64,000 nucleotides of DNA from assembly GCA_037693485.1 (NCBI GenBank), contig CM075344.1:39838501-39902500 (forward strand), written 5' to 3'. Source of the stretch: Kitagawia praeruptora. Lineage: Eukaryota; Streptophyta; Magnoliopsida; Apiales; Apiaceae. Below the pieces are notes generated by a model. It ran no database searches, was not told the DNA's origin, and saw only the letters and a list, made by a program, of their open reading frames with translations. Shown here piece by piece: positions 1-11,967 of this stretch. Every line of letters starts with the position of its first letter. Positions within the stretch are counted from its first letter, which is position 1. The position numbers and the translations under genes are program-made.

Positions 1-1640
1 TATTACAATTTTAAAATAATTAACAAAACACGTAAGAGATTAATCTTGGTGTATTACATAAAAATTATATATATTTTTTTAAAAACCAATTATTTCTTTT
101 AATAGTAAGTTACTTATAAAATTATCATCTAAAATGTATCAATTTATTTCCTTTTATTATCCTTTTGAGATTTTTTCGAGAATTGTTATAAAAGGCAACC
201 TATAAAAATTGAATTATAATTCAAAAAAATATTCTTAAATGTTCCATGAATTATTTATAACGTTGTACTTGTACGTAACTATATTCGAAACTTATTTGAG
301 ATCAATAAAATATTAAAAAAAATCTTAATATAAATATTTGATAAACTAATATTATGATTTCAAATAACTAACAAAACACCTAAGAGAATCTCATATTCAT
401 ACAAAAAACGTTAAAAATTGCAAAATAATTAATAAGGTTTACCTTCATTTAGTCATACAAGTCGTAAAAAAAATTGTAAAATCCAATGAAGATTTTATTA
501 GTATGGAGTCAAACTTTATTAAACTCATATTTTTAAAAATTACATACGAAAATATAATCTTATTAATAAATATGGAAATGATATTGAAAATTTAAAGCTA
601 TTAAAAATATTCATCAATCTGTCAATTTGATTTGATAGACACAGATGGAAATTAAATATGTTAATAAATAAAACTTGCTGTTAATAGCAATCTTAAGTGA
701 TTGAATCAAATATTAAGTGATTGAACCAAATATTTTGTTAATGGCAATTTTAAGTGATTGAATCAAATTTTGATATATAACCGATTCTTTTATGTTCTCT
801 AACAAATTCATAATTACCCTAATAACAAAGGATTCATTTAAGTGTTTTAATAATTAAAAAGATTTTTGTGCATGTGATTTATATAAATTCTCTTAACGGT
901 TTCATTAAAATATATTTTAATTATTTAATAAAACTTACTTGTATAAATAAATTATTTTTACTATTAGCAGATTCTTTGATTAAATAAAGTAAGTAATTAA
1001 TTAAATGATCACCTAAAGGAACACATTATAGAACACTTGTTTTTAAATCTTTAACGTTGTTTTTTATTCAAAATAACGATGTGCTTAACTTGAAATCTTT
1101 TTAAAAAAATAAAGTAAAGAACATTTCCACGAACATTATGATGTTATGATAATCATAGTTACAATATCGTTCTTGCTCCAATTTTATTCTTTTTTGATCC
1201 AATATTGTCGTCTGTTGTGTTATAACTCTAGTCGAGCTAATTATGACAAACCAATAAATTGAAGTTGATCAAAGAATAATACAACCTACTTTGTGAACCT
1301 CCATGTCCACATATCGCTTTGCAAAAAACTACAACTTAACAAACAAATACAAAATATGTGTAAATGACTAAAAATCATCATCACAGATCTACTACACGGT
1401 GTGAGTTTGATATGAAATAAGTAAATCGTGTTAATCAAATTTGATTAATGGAAACAATATCTTGATTGAAATCAAAATATTTCTGTTATATTTTATTGTC
1501 CGATTATGCCCTTTTCCTCCAAATATGGAATTATTGATATATTTTTCAAAATAAAGAGTGATTTTTCAAAGCCATTAGATCAATTTTAAATCAATGAATA
1601 TGGATAGGGTCTTTCAGTTCTCCCAATATCTAAGGTTCTC
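1..1640. other. AT-rich intergenic DNA, nothing recognised
   Basis: The stretch is very AT-rich with scattered short runs of A and T. I see no open frame of length, no transposon terminus and no RNA-gene box. Direct short repeats such as 'AATGGCAATTTTAAGTGATTGAA' variants occur near 690-765 but are only a local duplication. Confidence 0.6.
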
Positions 1641-1655
1641 CCTTGAACATAGGCC

Positions 1656-1664
<9 letters not shown>

Positions 1665-1717
<53 letters not shown>
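1665..1717. repeat. (AT)n microsatellite
   Basis: An uninterrupted alternating A/T tract of about 53 bases lies directly upstream of the Ulp1-like fragment. It produces a spurious Tyr-Ile run when translated. Confidence 0.95.
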
Positions 1718-1720
<3 letters not shown>

Positions 1721-1721
1721 T

Positions 1722-2204
1722 GGTCCAGAGTCCCCGACGTATATCCCCCTGCCCACATTGAATCGCATTGGTTCCTGTTCGTTGTAGATCTTTGCAAAAT
1801 GAAAGTTATGTTGATTGATCCTACTGGAGACGAGAAACCTACTAGTGGGAGGGAAATATACCCTCTTCAGTTCTTCGTTATGGTAAAAAATTTATTCTTT
1901 TTAGTTACTTACTTTATTAATCCGAATATATTAACTTGAATATGTGGTAATAAATCTATGCAATTTTTTAGGAAAAAATTATCCCCTACATGCTTCATAA
2001 ATTGCATCCAGACCACTTTCGTCCAAATAGATAAATGAGGGTTGGGGAAGTTCAAGGACGCCCTGTGGTGGAGTTGATTGTGGCGTGTATGTTTACAAGT
2101 ACATGGATGTCATCCTTTATGGGTTAGACTTGGGAAAGGAAAAGTGGAACCCTACTTTGGATGTTGTAACCTTCCGATATCGCATAGCACATGAGTTAAA
2201 GTAG
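1722..2204 (+). pseudogene. Ulp1/C48 cysteine-protease fragment
   Basis: This is a remnant of a ubiquitin-like-specific protease domain (peptidase C48), a family often carried by plant Mutator-like elements and host SUMO proteases. The motifs appear in the family order. First comes HIESHW with the catalytic His, then a beta strand, then LIDP with the catalytic Asp. After a likely intron (GT at 1883, AG at 1970-1971), a second block contains DCGVYVYK at about 2076, with the catalytic Cys. The second block is in a different frame, so at least one frameshift lies between 2034 and 2070, and an in-frame TAG occurs at 2034 in the first frame. A TAG at 2202-2204 ends the second block. There is no N-terminal half and no start codon. 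I infer a dead transposon-carried or captured protease piece rather than a working gene. Confidence 0.7.
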
Positions 2205-2259
2205 GGGGAAGCACGTCGGATGCCTGAAATGTCGATCAATCAAAGGTTGATGGGATGTA

Positions 2260-2508
2260 CTCCCATGTCCCTCTCATTTCTTTACATGTTTTCAGCATTG
2301 TTTGGCACGCATTTTAAGGTGTATATAAATTATAGTTCCATAACTTATTTTTAAAATTTTCTTTTTTTGAACAAAAGTTTAAACATTAAATTATTATTCA
2401 GAAGAAAAAAAATAAAAAATAAATTATGGAACTATACTTTTTAAGAGCATTAAAATGTGTGCCACGCCCGTGTCCCCCAATGCAAACAATTGAGGGGGAC
2501 GGAGGGAA
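2260..2508. mobile_element. Stowaway-type MITE (Tc1/mariner)
   Basis: The right end read in reverse is TTCCCTCCGTCCCCCTCAAT, and the left end is CTCCCATGTCCCTCTCATTT; these are imperfect terminal inverted repeats of the CTCCCTCCGTCCC type known from plant Stowaway elements. A TA dinucleotide flanks both ends (2258-2259 and 2509-2510), the expected target duplication. The arms stay complementary inward (the GGCACGCATTTTAA block at about 2304 and its complement near 2450-2464). There is no coding sequence. Confidence 0.75.
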
Positions 2509-2569
2509 TACATAATTGTTTAGATTTTTGGAATAAATTAGATTTGTAATTATATCGGACTTTTGATTG

Positions 2570-2815
2570 TGTATGTTGGATTTCGTAGTTTGGATTTTGG
2601 ACTCTTGATTTTGGGCTATTGATTTTGTAATTATATTAGACTTTTGATTTTGGTTCGAATTTAGGTTGAATTTTTTTGATTTCGGATATTGTAATATTTT
2701 GGATTTTGGTTTGAATTTAGGTTGAATTTTTTATTTCGAATACTATTGTAGTTTGGATTTTTTGATTTCGGAAAATGTAGTTGGTTGGATTTTGGTATTG
2801 GATGTACAGGTTAAA
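2570..2815. repeat. Degenerate tandem repeat, GGATTTTGGTTTGAATTTAGG type
   Basis: Variants of TTGGATTTTGG, TTTGAATTTAGGTTGAATTTTT and TTGATTTCGGA recur several times in the same orientation. The array lies in the non-coding gap between the Ulp1-like fragment and the 3' end of the FAR1-like gene. Confidence 0.6.
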
Positions 2816-3130
2816 CAGTTTATTTGGGCAGAACAAAAAACAAGAAAAACCTGGGTAGAACAGGAAATAGAAAAAAGATGTCAAAAAATTCCTAGGACGC
2901 CCGCATAACTTGTATTGATTAAACATTTCATTTTCATTTTGAATATTGATAATCTAAATACAAGCAACAAGAAGTACTTCATTACATAATGTAATTAAAT
3001 TAATCCATTATTACATGATAATTTAGAGTTCTACATTGCATCTAGGTCGTCTTCTTAGGACAATTTCTCTTATCATGATTTGCTCATTCTATTTTACATT
3101 TTCTGCACATCCATGGTTTCTTCGTTGAAG

Positions 3131-5239
3131 TCAACGTCTCAATACCACTTCTAGTCTTCTCGCTTTCTTTCTTCCTTTAGTTTGTGATATTGGTGGATCC
3201 AATATGTGATCATCTTCGCCTTCATGGTGAAATGACTTATTCATTCTTTCATTGTGCTTCTCTTCCGAAAAAGATTCATTGATGTGCACCTTATTTCTCT
3301 CAATCCAGTCCATTAAGTAATTGTATCGCGGGGCGGTAACACTACCAACGGCACATAAACTTTGAAAAGCATTGCATAATGAACTATACCTTGTCGTTTG
3401 TGATTCAACAACATTAACATGCACGGGAGGGGTATAAGGTAAAGGTCCCGCAACTTTGTTGTCATTCATTGTCCACCTCACTTTGATACATTATAGGGGT
3501 ATTTCTATTTTTGTTTCTTATTAAGGTAATAGATCATGTGTCTACAAATCATGCCGGATGTTCAAATTTCTTACAAGCACATGAAATCGTCATGTCAAAC
3601 ACAATCGATAGAGTATAAAGTTTTCTACAACTCTCCGGCACTGTGGATTTTTCTACCAAGTACATACTAGGAAAAGTTCTTCCATTATGTGTAACGCTCT
3701 TAACAATAAAAGATCTGCTTTTTTGAAGCTCATTTTGAAAATGTTTAAACATCTCCTTTGTGTAAATCGTGGATGCATGAGTCTCCAAAGATGAATTATA
3801 TAATAGTCCCCTTGAAGTATGCTCGGTCTCATGATCGGCTTGAATCTCATTAAGATGTTGTTTCTCCAAAGCCTTTTGTGAGTTCTCAATAAATTCTTTC
3901 AAACCGGTAGATGCTTTAAAATACTCATCGAAAAAAGAATGTATGGACTCGCGCCTTGAAGTGGTAGTCATTCTGGCGGAAAAATATTGTTTTGTGTATG
4001 CAATAATCCATTGTCTCCTAATTGCATACTTCTCATTTAGCCAAACATGATTCCCAAGACCATACTTTTCAACCAAAACCTCTTAACTACCTTCGAATTC
4101 GGTAGGTGACAATGACTTGTACACACATGAGTTAAAATCTTTATTAAAATCCGGAAATCGAGTATACTAAGAAGATAATTTCTTTGGAAACTTTTTACTT
4201 ATATGCCACGTACAATGTGTATGATTTGTTTGTGGCATAATCACAACAATAGCATTTCCTAAAGCAATGTCTTGATTGGTGATAATTGTAACTAGATGTT
4301 TGTTATCAACGGCTTCCAACCATGTTTCCAAAATTAATTTGTAAGATGTTTCTTTCTCGTCCCTTATAAGTGCAAATCCAAACAAGATATTTTGGCAGTG
4401 ATGGTTTACACTCGTAATAGGTATAAAAGGCATACAATACCTATTAGTCCGATAAGTCAAGTCGAAGGTAACCACGTCTCCAAAATTCTTGTAAGCATTA
4501 AGTGACCGAAAATCAAACCACACCAAACCCCTAACACGACTCTCCTCATCCACATCCACTCGATGGAAAAAATTTCCACCACAAGTTTCTTTCAATTCTC
4601 GTAGCAAAGCCAAACCACACCCCGCATCACCGGAATCAAACACCCCTCGCCGAATGTCACATATGACAATATGTATGTCTTGACTAGAATAACCAAGATT
4701 TTGAATACCGGCCACCACATGACTCACTAATTAGTAATTCTATTATTTTCTTGGTCTCGATCCCCGATTTGAGAAACAACTCAATTAATGATCGGGTAAA
4801 CGAATCTATGTTACGTGATCTTTGCATAAATTTTACCTTATCCAGTGTAACCATACCTTGATTATGTTCTAACTTGACCGAAGTAACTTCCCATTTATTC
4901 AAATTTACTCTTTGAGTGAGAGACATCCGAACTTTACAATCGGTTCTATCACTAAAATCTTTTGCCCACTTTTCTTGAATGAAAGAAAATCCTTTCTTTG
5001 AAAACTCTTTTCTCCGAATATTGTATTCAGTACAAATCTTATGAATAAATAGTATATTTTGTCAAAAAAAGAAAAGAAAAAAAAAGAACAAATCTCTCGA
5101 TCGAACCACAACTTTCTAGCACATCCCCTACAAAAAATGTGAATATCACCACTGGTTGCACCCCCATAATATCTTCCTCTTCCTCTTCAAAGTCCATTAC
5201 TTCAATCATTTTCATCAAATGAACCAATGACGATCCAGG
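3131..5239 (-). pseudogene. FAR1/FHY3-like (MULE transposase-derived) gene, 3' part
   Basis: Read on the minus strand, the order of domains is that of FAR1-related proteins. An acidic N-terminal stretch (EEEEED near 5200) is followed by a FAR1-type DNA-binding segment at about 5040-4850 with Cys residues and an EHNQG ending. A MULE transposase core follows at 4727-4167, with VTFDLTYRTNRY (first acidic residue) and ITNQDIALG (second). The C-terminal part carries a SWIM zinc finger near 3520-3570. The SWIM motif C-x-C then C-x-H is readable but crosses a frameshift: CACKKFE in one frame, GMICRHM in another. Several other frameshifts and stops occur. The 5' continuation was displaced by an LTR element inserted at 5239/5240 and is found at 28466-28590. 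FAR1-like proteins are nuclear light-signalling regulators or transposases; this copy is dead. Confidence 0.85.
5235..5239. repeat. 5-bp target-site duplication, left copy (CCAGG)
   Basis: CCAGG precedes the left LTR. The right copy at 28466-28470 is CTAGG. The one difference is a C-to-T change in a CAG context. Confidence 0.75.
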
Positions 5240-6709
5240 TGATAAGTGGATTTTATATCCACTTGGAGCATTCCATTTCGGCTTAAATTGATGTCTTGGT
5301 CTCAAGTATGTTGTGTTTTTTATTCGTTTTAGTGAGTTTGTGTAGGGATATTATCTTGAGGTTGGATGATATAAATTGCATATTTTATGGTGGATTTGAG
5401 TTCTAGAAGTGAAAAATGACAATTTGAAAAAGAAACGAAGGAAAAAGGAGTTAAAACGAAGAAAATTAGCAAAAATCAGCTTTTGGCAGCCAGGAGGGCG
5501 CAGGCAGCGCGTGGAACAACCATGTGGGCGCAGCAGCGCTGAGAAATTCAACCAAATTTTTGGATTTTTGTTTGGCCATATCTTGAGTTCTACAAGTCCG
5601 TTTTGGGAGATCTTACAGTCCACGCGAAGCTAACGAGATTCTCTATCATTCTAAAGTGGTCCAAATGTCCAAATACAACTGGAATGGTCCAGAAATACTG
5701 AAGAAAAGTCAGTTACGAATTTTCCTTTAAAACATAATCAGTTTAGGAAACGTTTTCTATTTTAATTCTGATTTGGTAGTTTCCTTGCTGGGCAAGATTT
5801 CTAGAGCCTATTTAAACACATCCTACCATTGTAATTTGTATCACCATTATATATCAATTACTCTAGTTTATTTTTGTATCTTTTCATACTTTGTTTTTAT
5901 CATGGTTTCATCAGATCCCATGATGACGAGCGGTTCGATTATGAACTAATCGTTGTCATGGGATTCTAACGGAGTTATCTATGTAGCATAGTAGTTTGAT
6001 TGCTTTAAAGATTTATGTGTGGTGAATTCTCGATATCCTCGTATGGTTATGCTTCATGTGTTTAGATGCGTCGCGAACATCTAATTTGTTAATCTCTTTC
6101 GAAACGAGAGTGGATCTTGAGATTTAGAACTTGCCATGCTAGCATAGGATAGATTGATGTTTTAGCATCATGATTTGTAACGTAAATAGAGATATTATGC
6201 TGCCCTATGTGATCTTAATAGACAACTTGTTCTTCAACCATTATGTTTTCAAATCTTATAGAGATATAGGGTCTAAGCATAATTGGTGTCTATTCATCTT
6301 CTATCTCTTTTGTGGATGTATGTTTAGTTTGGTATTCGTATACTAAGAGGTAGGGTTTACTTGTTTCGTGTTGTCTGATCAGATATCATAACCATCACAT
6401 GCATTTATTAAAGGCATCAACTTTAAGCGAAGTATTTAATGAACTTAGGATCCCATGTTTACTCTTGTAGAAGTAATTCGATTTTAATTTTCATTAGATA
6501 ATTAATTCTTAGATTGTTTATTTGTTTTATTTAGTTAATTTTAGTTAATTAAAACCCAAATTTGTTAATTGTCTTTGCAGTAAATAATAATCATACATTG
6601 TTGCATAGGTACATCTACTGAATTAAAACCATAACCAGATCTCAGTGGGAACGAACTTGACTTATTCATATATTACTTGTGACCAAGTACGCTTGCGTGA
6701 TTTAGTGCA
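5240..6709 (+). mobile_element. 5' LTR of Athila-like gag-only retrotransposon
   Basis: The repeat starts TGATAAGTGGAT and recurs from 10288 onward, where it is interrupted and resumes at 27274. The start holds a short inverted repeat (AAGTGGAT and ATCCACTT). The right boundary is placed at a CA (6708-6709), ten bases before a primer-binding site. The junction with FAR1-like coding sequence is sharp at 5239/5240. A GC-rich block with GCAGCGCG motifs lies around 5490-5540. Confidence 0.85.
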
Positions 6710-6719
6710 AACAAGTTTT

Positions 6720-6739
6720 TGGCGCCGCTACCGGGGATC
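6720..6739 (+). other. Primer-binding site, tRNA-Asp type
   Basis: TGGCGCCGCTACCGGGGAT resembles the complement of the 3' end of plant tRNA-Asp, the primer of Athila-related Ty3/gypsy elements. It differs by a substitution or so from the usual TGGCGCCGTTGCCGGGGA. Confidence 0.85.
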
Positions 6740-6847
6740 ATCGGTGTTTTATTTTTAGTTTATGTGCTTGTCATCAGTGGTCGTTAGAGTTCACTGACTC
6801 AGATTGTTTCATATATAGTTGTTTAGTTTTATGTGTTGCAGGTAGCA

Positions 6848-8731
6848 ATGGGAGAACCAGCAGCAGCGAAAGCATTGATGTATTATTCTCAACCAAAGAT
6901 CAATGACGTCCAATTTAGCATTGTCAGGCCAGCTATTGCAGCTAATACTTTCGAAATCAAGCCTAGCATAATTCAGATGGTGCAGAATTCGGTTCAGTTT
7001 GGGGGTGCTCCGACTGAAGATCCTAACATGCACATCCGGAATTTCATTGAGATCTGCGACACTTTCAAGATCAACGGGGTATCGGAAGATGCTATCAAAT
7101 TAAGACTTTTCCCATTCTCTTTGAGGGATAAAGCTAAGGGCTAGTTGCACTCTCTACCAGCAGGTTCTATTTTGACATGGAAGGATCTTGCTCAGAAATT
7201 TCTCACTAAATTTTTCCCCATGGCAAAGACCGCAGCAATCAGGAACACTATTACTCAATTTTCACAGCAGTCTGAAGAATCTTTGTGTGAGGCTTGGGAG
7301 CGATATAAGGAGATGCTAAAGAAGTGTCCACATCATGGGATGCCTGATTGGATGGTGATTAACTACTTTTATAATGGCTTGGGTGCATAGTCAAGACCCA
7401 TGCTAGATGCAGCATCAGGTGGAGCTTTATGGGCTAAGAGCTATGCGGAAGCTTATGAGCTAATTGAGATGATGGCTGCGAATGAATACCAGAATCCAAC
7501 TCGGAGATTATCACAAGGCAAATTAGCAGGAATTCTGGAAGTTAATATAGTCACAGCTTTAGCAGCTCAGCTAGAGGCACTTAATAAGAAATTGGATTTT
7601 ATGTCAAAGCATAGGGTGCCTCAAGTTGCTAGTGTTTGTTAGCTATGTGAGGGCGTACATGAGACGAGTCAATGTGCCATATCTTCTGAATCGGTACAAT
7701 TTTTGAGCAACTTCCAACTACCTTCGCAACCAGCTCCAGCTACCTATTATCCCAATTTCGGCTGGAGCAATAATCAAGATTTTCAGCAGCAATAGTTTCA
7801 TGGGGATGATGGTCAATCTTCGAATGAAAAATCTGAATTGGATGAATTGAGGTTGATGATTAAAAGTTAGGCGGTATCTCTCAAGACATTGGAGAATCAG
7901 ATTGGGAAAATTGCAAGTGCCTTACTCAACATGCCGCAGTGAGTTCTTCCTAGTGACACATAGGTGAATCCAGGAAAACAAGATGGCATGGAGCAGGTTA
8001 ATGCCATAACACTCAGATCTGGAAAAGTCACAAACGATCAGAATTCAGCAATTGAGGATGAAGAAGAAATTCAAGATCAAGACCCTACAGAAAAAGAAGA
8101 ACATTCTGTTTTGTCAGAACATGTGGTGGATAGTGGTGAGGAGGAAGAGTGTGAGTCGCTAGGCTTGGCCGATCTCTGGGATTCTAAGGTGCTGGTTGAT
8201 GAGGTGGTTTCATGGTCAAATCTTGAGGATAGTGCAATTGAGTCTTTTCTTGAGGAAGATGCTTTGTTAGAGTATGAGAGCAATAAAGATCTTCATGAGT
8301 TGTATAGGAATTTTACTTCTGATGAGATGTTAGATGAATTGAATGCTATTTGTTCTAAGCATGAAATTCAACTTGAGGAGAGTTCTTTTGATCTTAAGTC
8401 TGTTGTGAAGACTTCTGTTGGTGAACTACCCACTTTCGTTCCTAATCCCTCTATTCCTACTCTTGATCAGTCTTGGGAAGTAAATAATGAAAATCATCAA
8501 ATTGAAGAAACTTCCAGACTCGAGTTTAAACCACCAGATCAACTGAGGTATGTATATTTCGGTCAATCATCTACTTTTCCTATTATTATTGTTGCTAACT
8601 TATCAGGTAGTGAAGAGAACAATGTTAACAATGTTAAGAACACTTTTGAGGAGCAAAGAAGGCGAAAACTTGTCATCGAGGATGTAGCCCCGGAAAAGAT
8701 AATTAAATGGCCATGTAGAGATACGGTGTAG
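6848..8731 (+). pseudogene. gag: Athila-like Gag, one frame with seven internal stops
   Basis: The ATG at 6848 opens a 628-codon frame that never shifts. It begins with the Athila-family retrotransposon gag domain (DPNMHIRNFIEICDTFKING, then LRLFPFSLRDKAKG). Next come AWERYKEMLKKCPHHGMPDW and a CCHC zinc knuckle near 7630-7675 (C-x2-C-EGVH-x4-C). The C-terminal third (8040-8500) is strongly acidic with many Glu and Asp. Stops sit at 7142, 7388, 7640, 7793, 7868, 7940 and 7961. Six are TAG in place of CAG or TGG and one is TGA in place of CGA, each explained by a single methyl-C deamination. Gag would form the particle that packages element RNA. No protease, reverse transcriptase or integrase follows, so the element depended on an autonomous partner. 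Confidence 0.88.
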
Positions 8732-10275
8732 AAATTTTCAAGAGAAAAAGCCATTGTCATGTCTAGCTAAAGACTCTAAACAAGCGCTTCGTGGGAGGCA
8801 ACCCACGCTTTTCGGTATTTTTATTTAGGTATGTTCTCTACTATCCCTCGTATTTACTTCCATTCAATGAGGACATTGAATATTTTAAGTTTGGGGGTGG
8901 TTTGGGGATAAGTAGTGTGTAGTAGTTATTTGTGTGTCATTGTGTTCATATAGATTGCATATTTTACATATTAGTAGTAATTCATTCATGTTTTGTTCGT
9001 TTTATTGCATGTTTGTTTCATATAGGACATTCTGTTTTTGTTTTTGTATACCATGCGAGTTCATTTTAGTTGCATTATCATGGCATGCATATTTCATGAT
9101 TCCTTAGGACGATCTAATTCTGATTGGTAGGTAGATGTCTAATTGAGTGTGGTAATGATGAATAGAGGGTTGATTTATAGTTCCTAGGAATTGACTTGCA
9201 TGTTTCGGAAACAAAATTTTTTAAACAATCTCATCGTTTGCTTTTGGGCTAGGTTGAGGTCATGCTTGTTTGGTTGTTTTGAGATTTAATCACTTGATTA
9301 TATTTAGAATTTTCGTTATTCCCTTGATGGCGTAGGAACACTAAAGTCTAAGTTTGGGGGAAACCAGGGATTTCATGCTTAATTGTAAATAGTTGTTAAT
9401 AATGGCTAGGCGTCAAATGGCTAGTAGCCGGCTCATATTTATATGAGTAGTCTAGGGTTGGAATTGAGAATTCTCATTCCAGATTGCATGTATAAAAAAA
9501 AGAAGAAAAAAAACAAAAAACAAAAAAGGGTTATGTGAATTGTTAATATGCAGAATTAACCAGGGTGAGCTCTTTAATACTCGAGCAATTAAGTTCGCGG
9601 GGACTTTGTGCCTAGTGACCTAAGGCTTTTATAGTCTGGGATCCACTAGCCTAACGCTCGCTACATGGGTATTATTGTATAAGCCTTTTGGGGTCTCATC
9701 CATTGCACGGTTAAATAAGCATGCTTGTTTATTATGTGTCGTAGTTGCTGTTTAGTAATAAAGCATGGTTTCTGGCTAACTCAAATGAGGATAGAGGTGT
9801 TTCGAAGTTATGAAGTGTTTACCGTATATTCTATTTATAAACTTGTGATTGTCTTGGCGAAGAAAATGTATGATTTTGATCTAGGTTTGGGAGTATTTCT
9901 GATGAGTATCGCACACACGCACGTTTCTGTTCATGTACTGTTAGTATACGGGGACTTAGTCGAGCTCTATTTAGAGTTAGTTGCATTTTTTGAGATATTT
10001 GCTTGCTAGTTGGTTTCGGTTAGTTTGAAAGGGATCGTGGCAATTTCATTTAGTTGCATTCATGCATTGCATGGTTTTTGCATTGTTTAGATAGATGGAT
10101 TTTGTGGGTACATTCGCTATAGGCCCTCACAAGACCTTACTCGTCCACTAGGGCTATCTAGGGGTTTAAAGGGCTTGTTGCATATGCCAAATGCAACCGT
10201 GATCACCTACGGAAGTGGTACTAGCTAGTTGTATATAGTTATATTTGTGTATGCTTGAGGAAAAGCATCGGTTTA
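8732..10275 (+). other. Non-coding 3' internal region of the gag-only element
   Basis: No pol coding is present between gag and the 3' LTR. The region holds a perfect 6-bp stem with a 6-base loop at 8790-8807 (CGTGGG-AGGCAA-CCCACG), in a motif (GGGAGGCAACCCA) that recurs in many plant LTR elements downstream of coding sequence. It also holds AAGTTTGGGGG copies at about 8887 and 9350 that resemble the true polypurine tract. Confidence 0.7.
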
Positions 10276-10287
10276 AGTTTGGGGGTG
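10276..10287 (+). other. Polypurine tract of the gag-only element
   Basis: AGTTTGGGGGTG ends directly at the TGATAAG start of the 3' LTR, as expected for the plus-strand primer. Confidence 0.8.
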
Positions 10288-10579
10288 TGATAAGTGGATT
10301 TTACATCCACTTGGAGCGTTCCATTTCGGCTTAAATTGATGTCTTGGTCTCAAGTATGTTGTGTTTTTGATTCGTTTTAGTGAGTTTGTGTAGAGATATT
10401 ATCTTGAGGTTGGATGATATAAATTGCATATTTTATGGTGGATTTGAGTTCTAGAAGTGAAAAATGACAATTTGCAAAAGAAACGAAGGAAAAAGGAGTT
10501 AAAACGAAAAAAATCAGCAAAAATCAGCTTCCGACCAGAGGGCGCAGCCAGCGCGCACACGTGCGCAGGCAGCGCGTGG
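10288..10579 (+). mobile_element. 3' LTR of gag-only element, first part
   Basis: The sequence matches the 5' LTR from 5240 with few differences until GCGCGTGG (10572-10579), where a hAT element has inserted. The LTR resumes after the second GCGCGTGG at 27266. Confidence 0.88.
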
Positions 10580-11162
10580 TAGGGCTGTCAAAAAAATTCG
10601 AAAAATTCGATATCCGTTCGAAATATCTGTATTCGTATCCGAAAAAACGGATATTATCCGTATTCGATTTAAAGCGGATATTATCCGTATCCGGATCCGA
10701 ATCTTTCAATATCCGGTGGATATTATCCGTATTCGTATCCGAAAATATCCGAATCCGAAATTAAGTATATATGATATATAAATATGCATTTATACATTTT
10801 ATTCAGTTTTAAATATACGCATATAATCCTTTGCAATACACGATTCCTTTTTAATATTTACAACTACATAAGTTATATTATCAAACAATTTTTTAATTTA
10901 TATTTATTAAGACATATTTATTTTCATTTTGATTTTGATTAGATAAATTTTAATCTTTTATTGAAGAAAAATAAAGAACTCTTAAATTTGAAAAATTTAG
11001 AGAAAAAATAACCAAATTTAATCTGTTATTTTAAGATCCAACGATCCATACTCTTTTGGTCGACGACCGTCGTAGTAAAAAAAACTTATAACACCCCCTC
11101 ACGCTTGTTCACGAACAGCCTCTAGCCGAGCCGAACTCGATCCAAACTCGAGCTGTTCGCGA

Positions 11163-11500
11163 ACAATTAATTTGGTTGGAGATCTTAGTAGATCACTACT
11201 ATTTTAACTAGTACTAGTAACTAGTGCTTTGTCACGGATTTTTGTTTTTATTTTTTAAAAAATATTTCTCGACGATCCAACCATACGGATGTCAAGATGT
11301 ATCTAATTTAATGATATTCCAAAATTTTCAAAAATTAAAAAATTAATTTAGTTGGAGATCTTAGTAGATCACCACTATTCTAACTAGTAATAGTAACTAG
11401 TGCTTTGTCGCGGATTGTTGTTTCTATTTTTTAAAAAATATATCTCGATGATCCAACCATACGGATGTCAAGATGTATCTAATTTAGTGGTATTCCCAAA
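11163..11500. repeat. Direct repeat of about 165 bp, two copies
   Basis: Blocks beginning TTGGAGATCTTAGTAGATCA at about 11176 and 11352 run in parallel through ACTAGTAACTAGTGCTTTGT and ATACGGATGTCAAGATGTAT, with scattered substitutions. Both lie inside the hAT element. Confidence 0.85.
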
Positions 11501-11967
11501 TTTTTAAAAAATTAAAAATTAATATGTTAAGTAACGAGTCGAACACATATAATTGTATATTATATATTCTTACAAAAATATTTTTAGTATATAAATTTAA
11601 GTATATTTCTGGTTATTTTTGTCAAAATCGACCCAGTCAAACAAGTCCAATCCAACTCCAATTTAGTTGGCCCAGCCCGGTATCAATACCAAGTCCATAT
11701 AATTATAAAACCCTAAAATCTTAGCCATCTATAAGATGGATAAATCCTAGCCCTCTATTTTAGAAAATATATGTACATAATTATATGTGCTTTCAGTACT
11801 ATGTACGCAGCCCCTTTCCAAACCTAAAATCTCTCTCAACTCTCTCTCGCCGCTTCTCTTGATTCTTGATGAAAAACCCTAATTCTATGAATCTCCTCGG
11901 TGAATACACACTAAATTCAGTCTATGTATCTAAAGTTGTATGCGGATGTGGCAGGTAAGAAGTAGCT

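Noticed and set aside
9725..10009. 94-codon ORF downstream of gag
   Set aside because: No family motif, no conserved codon texture, and the region is the non-coding tail of the retroelement.
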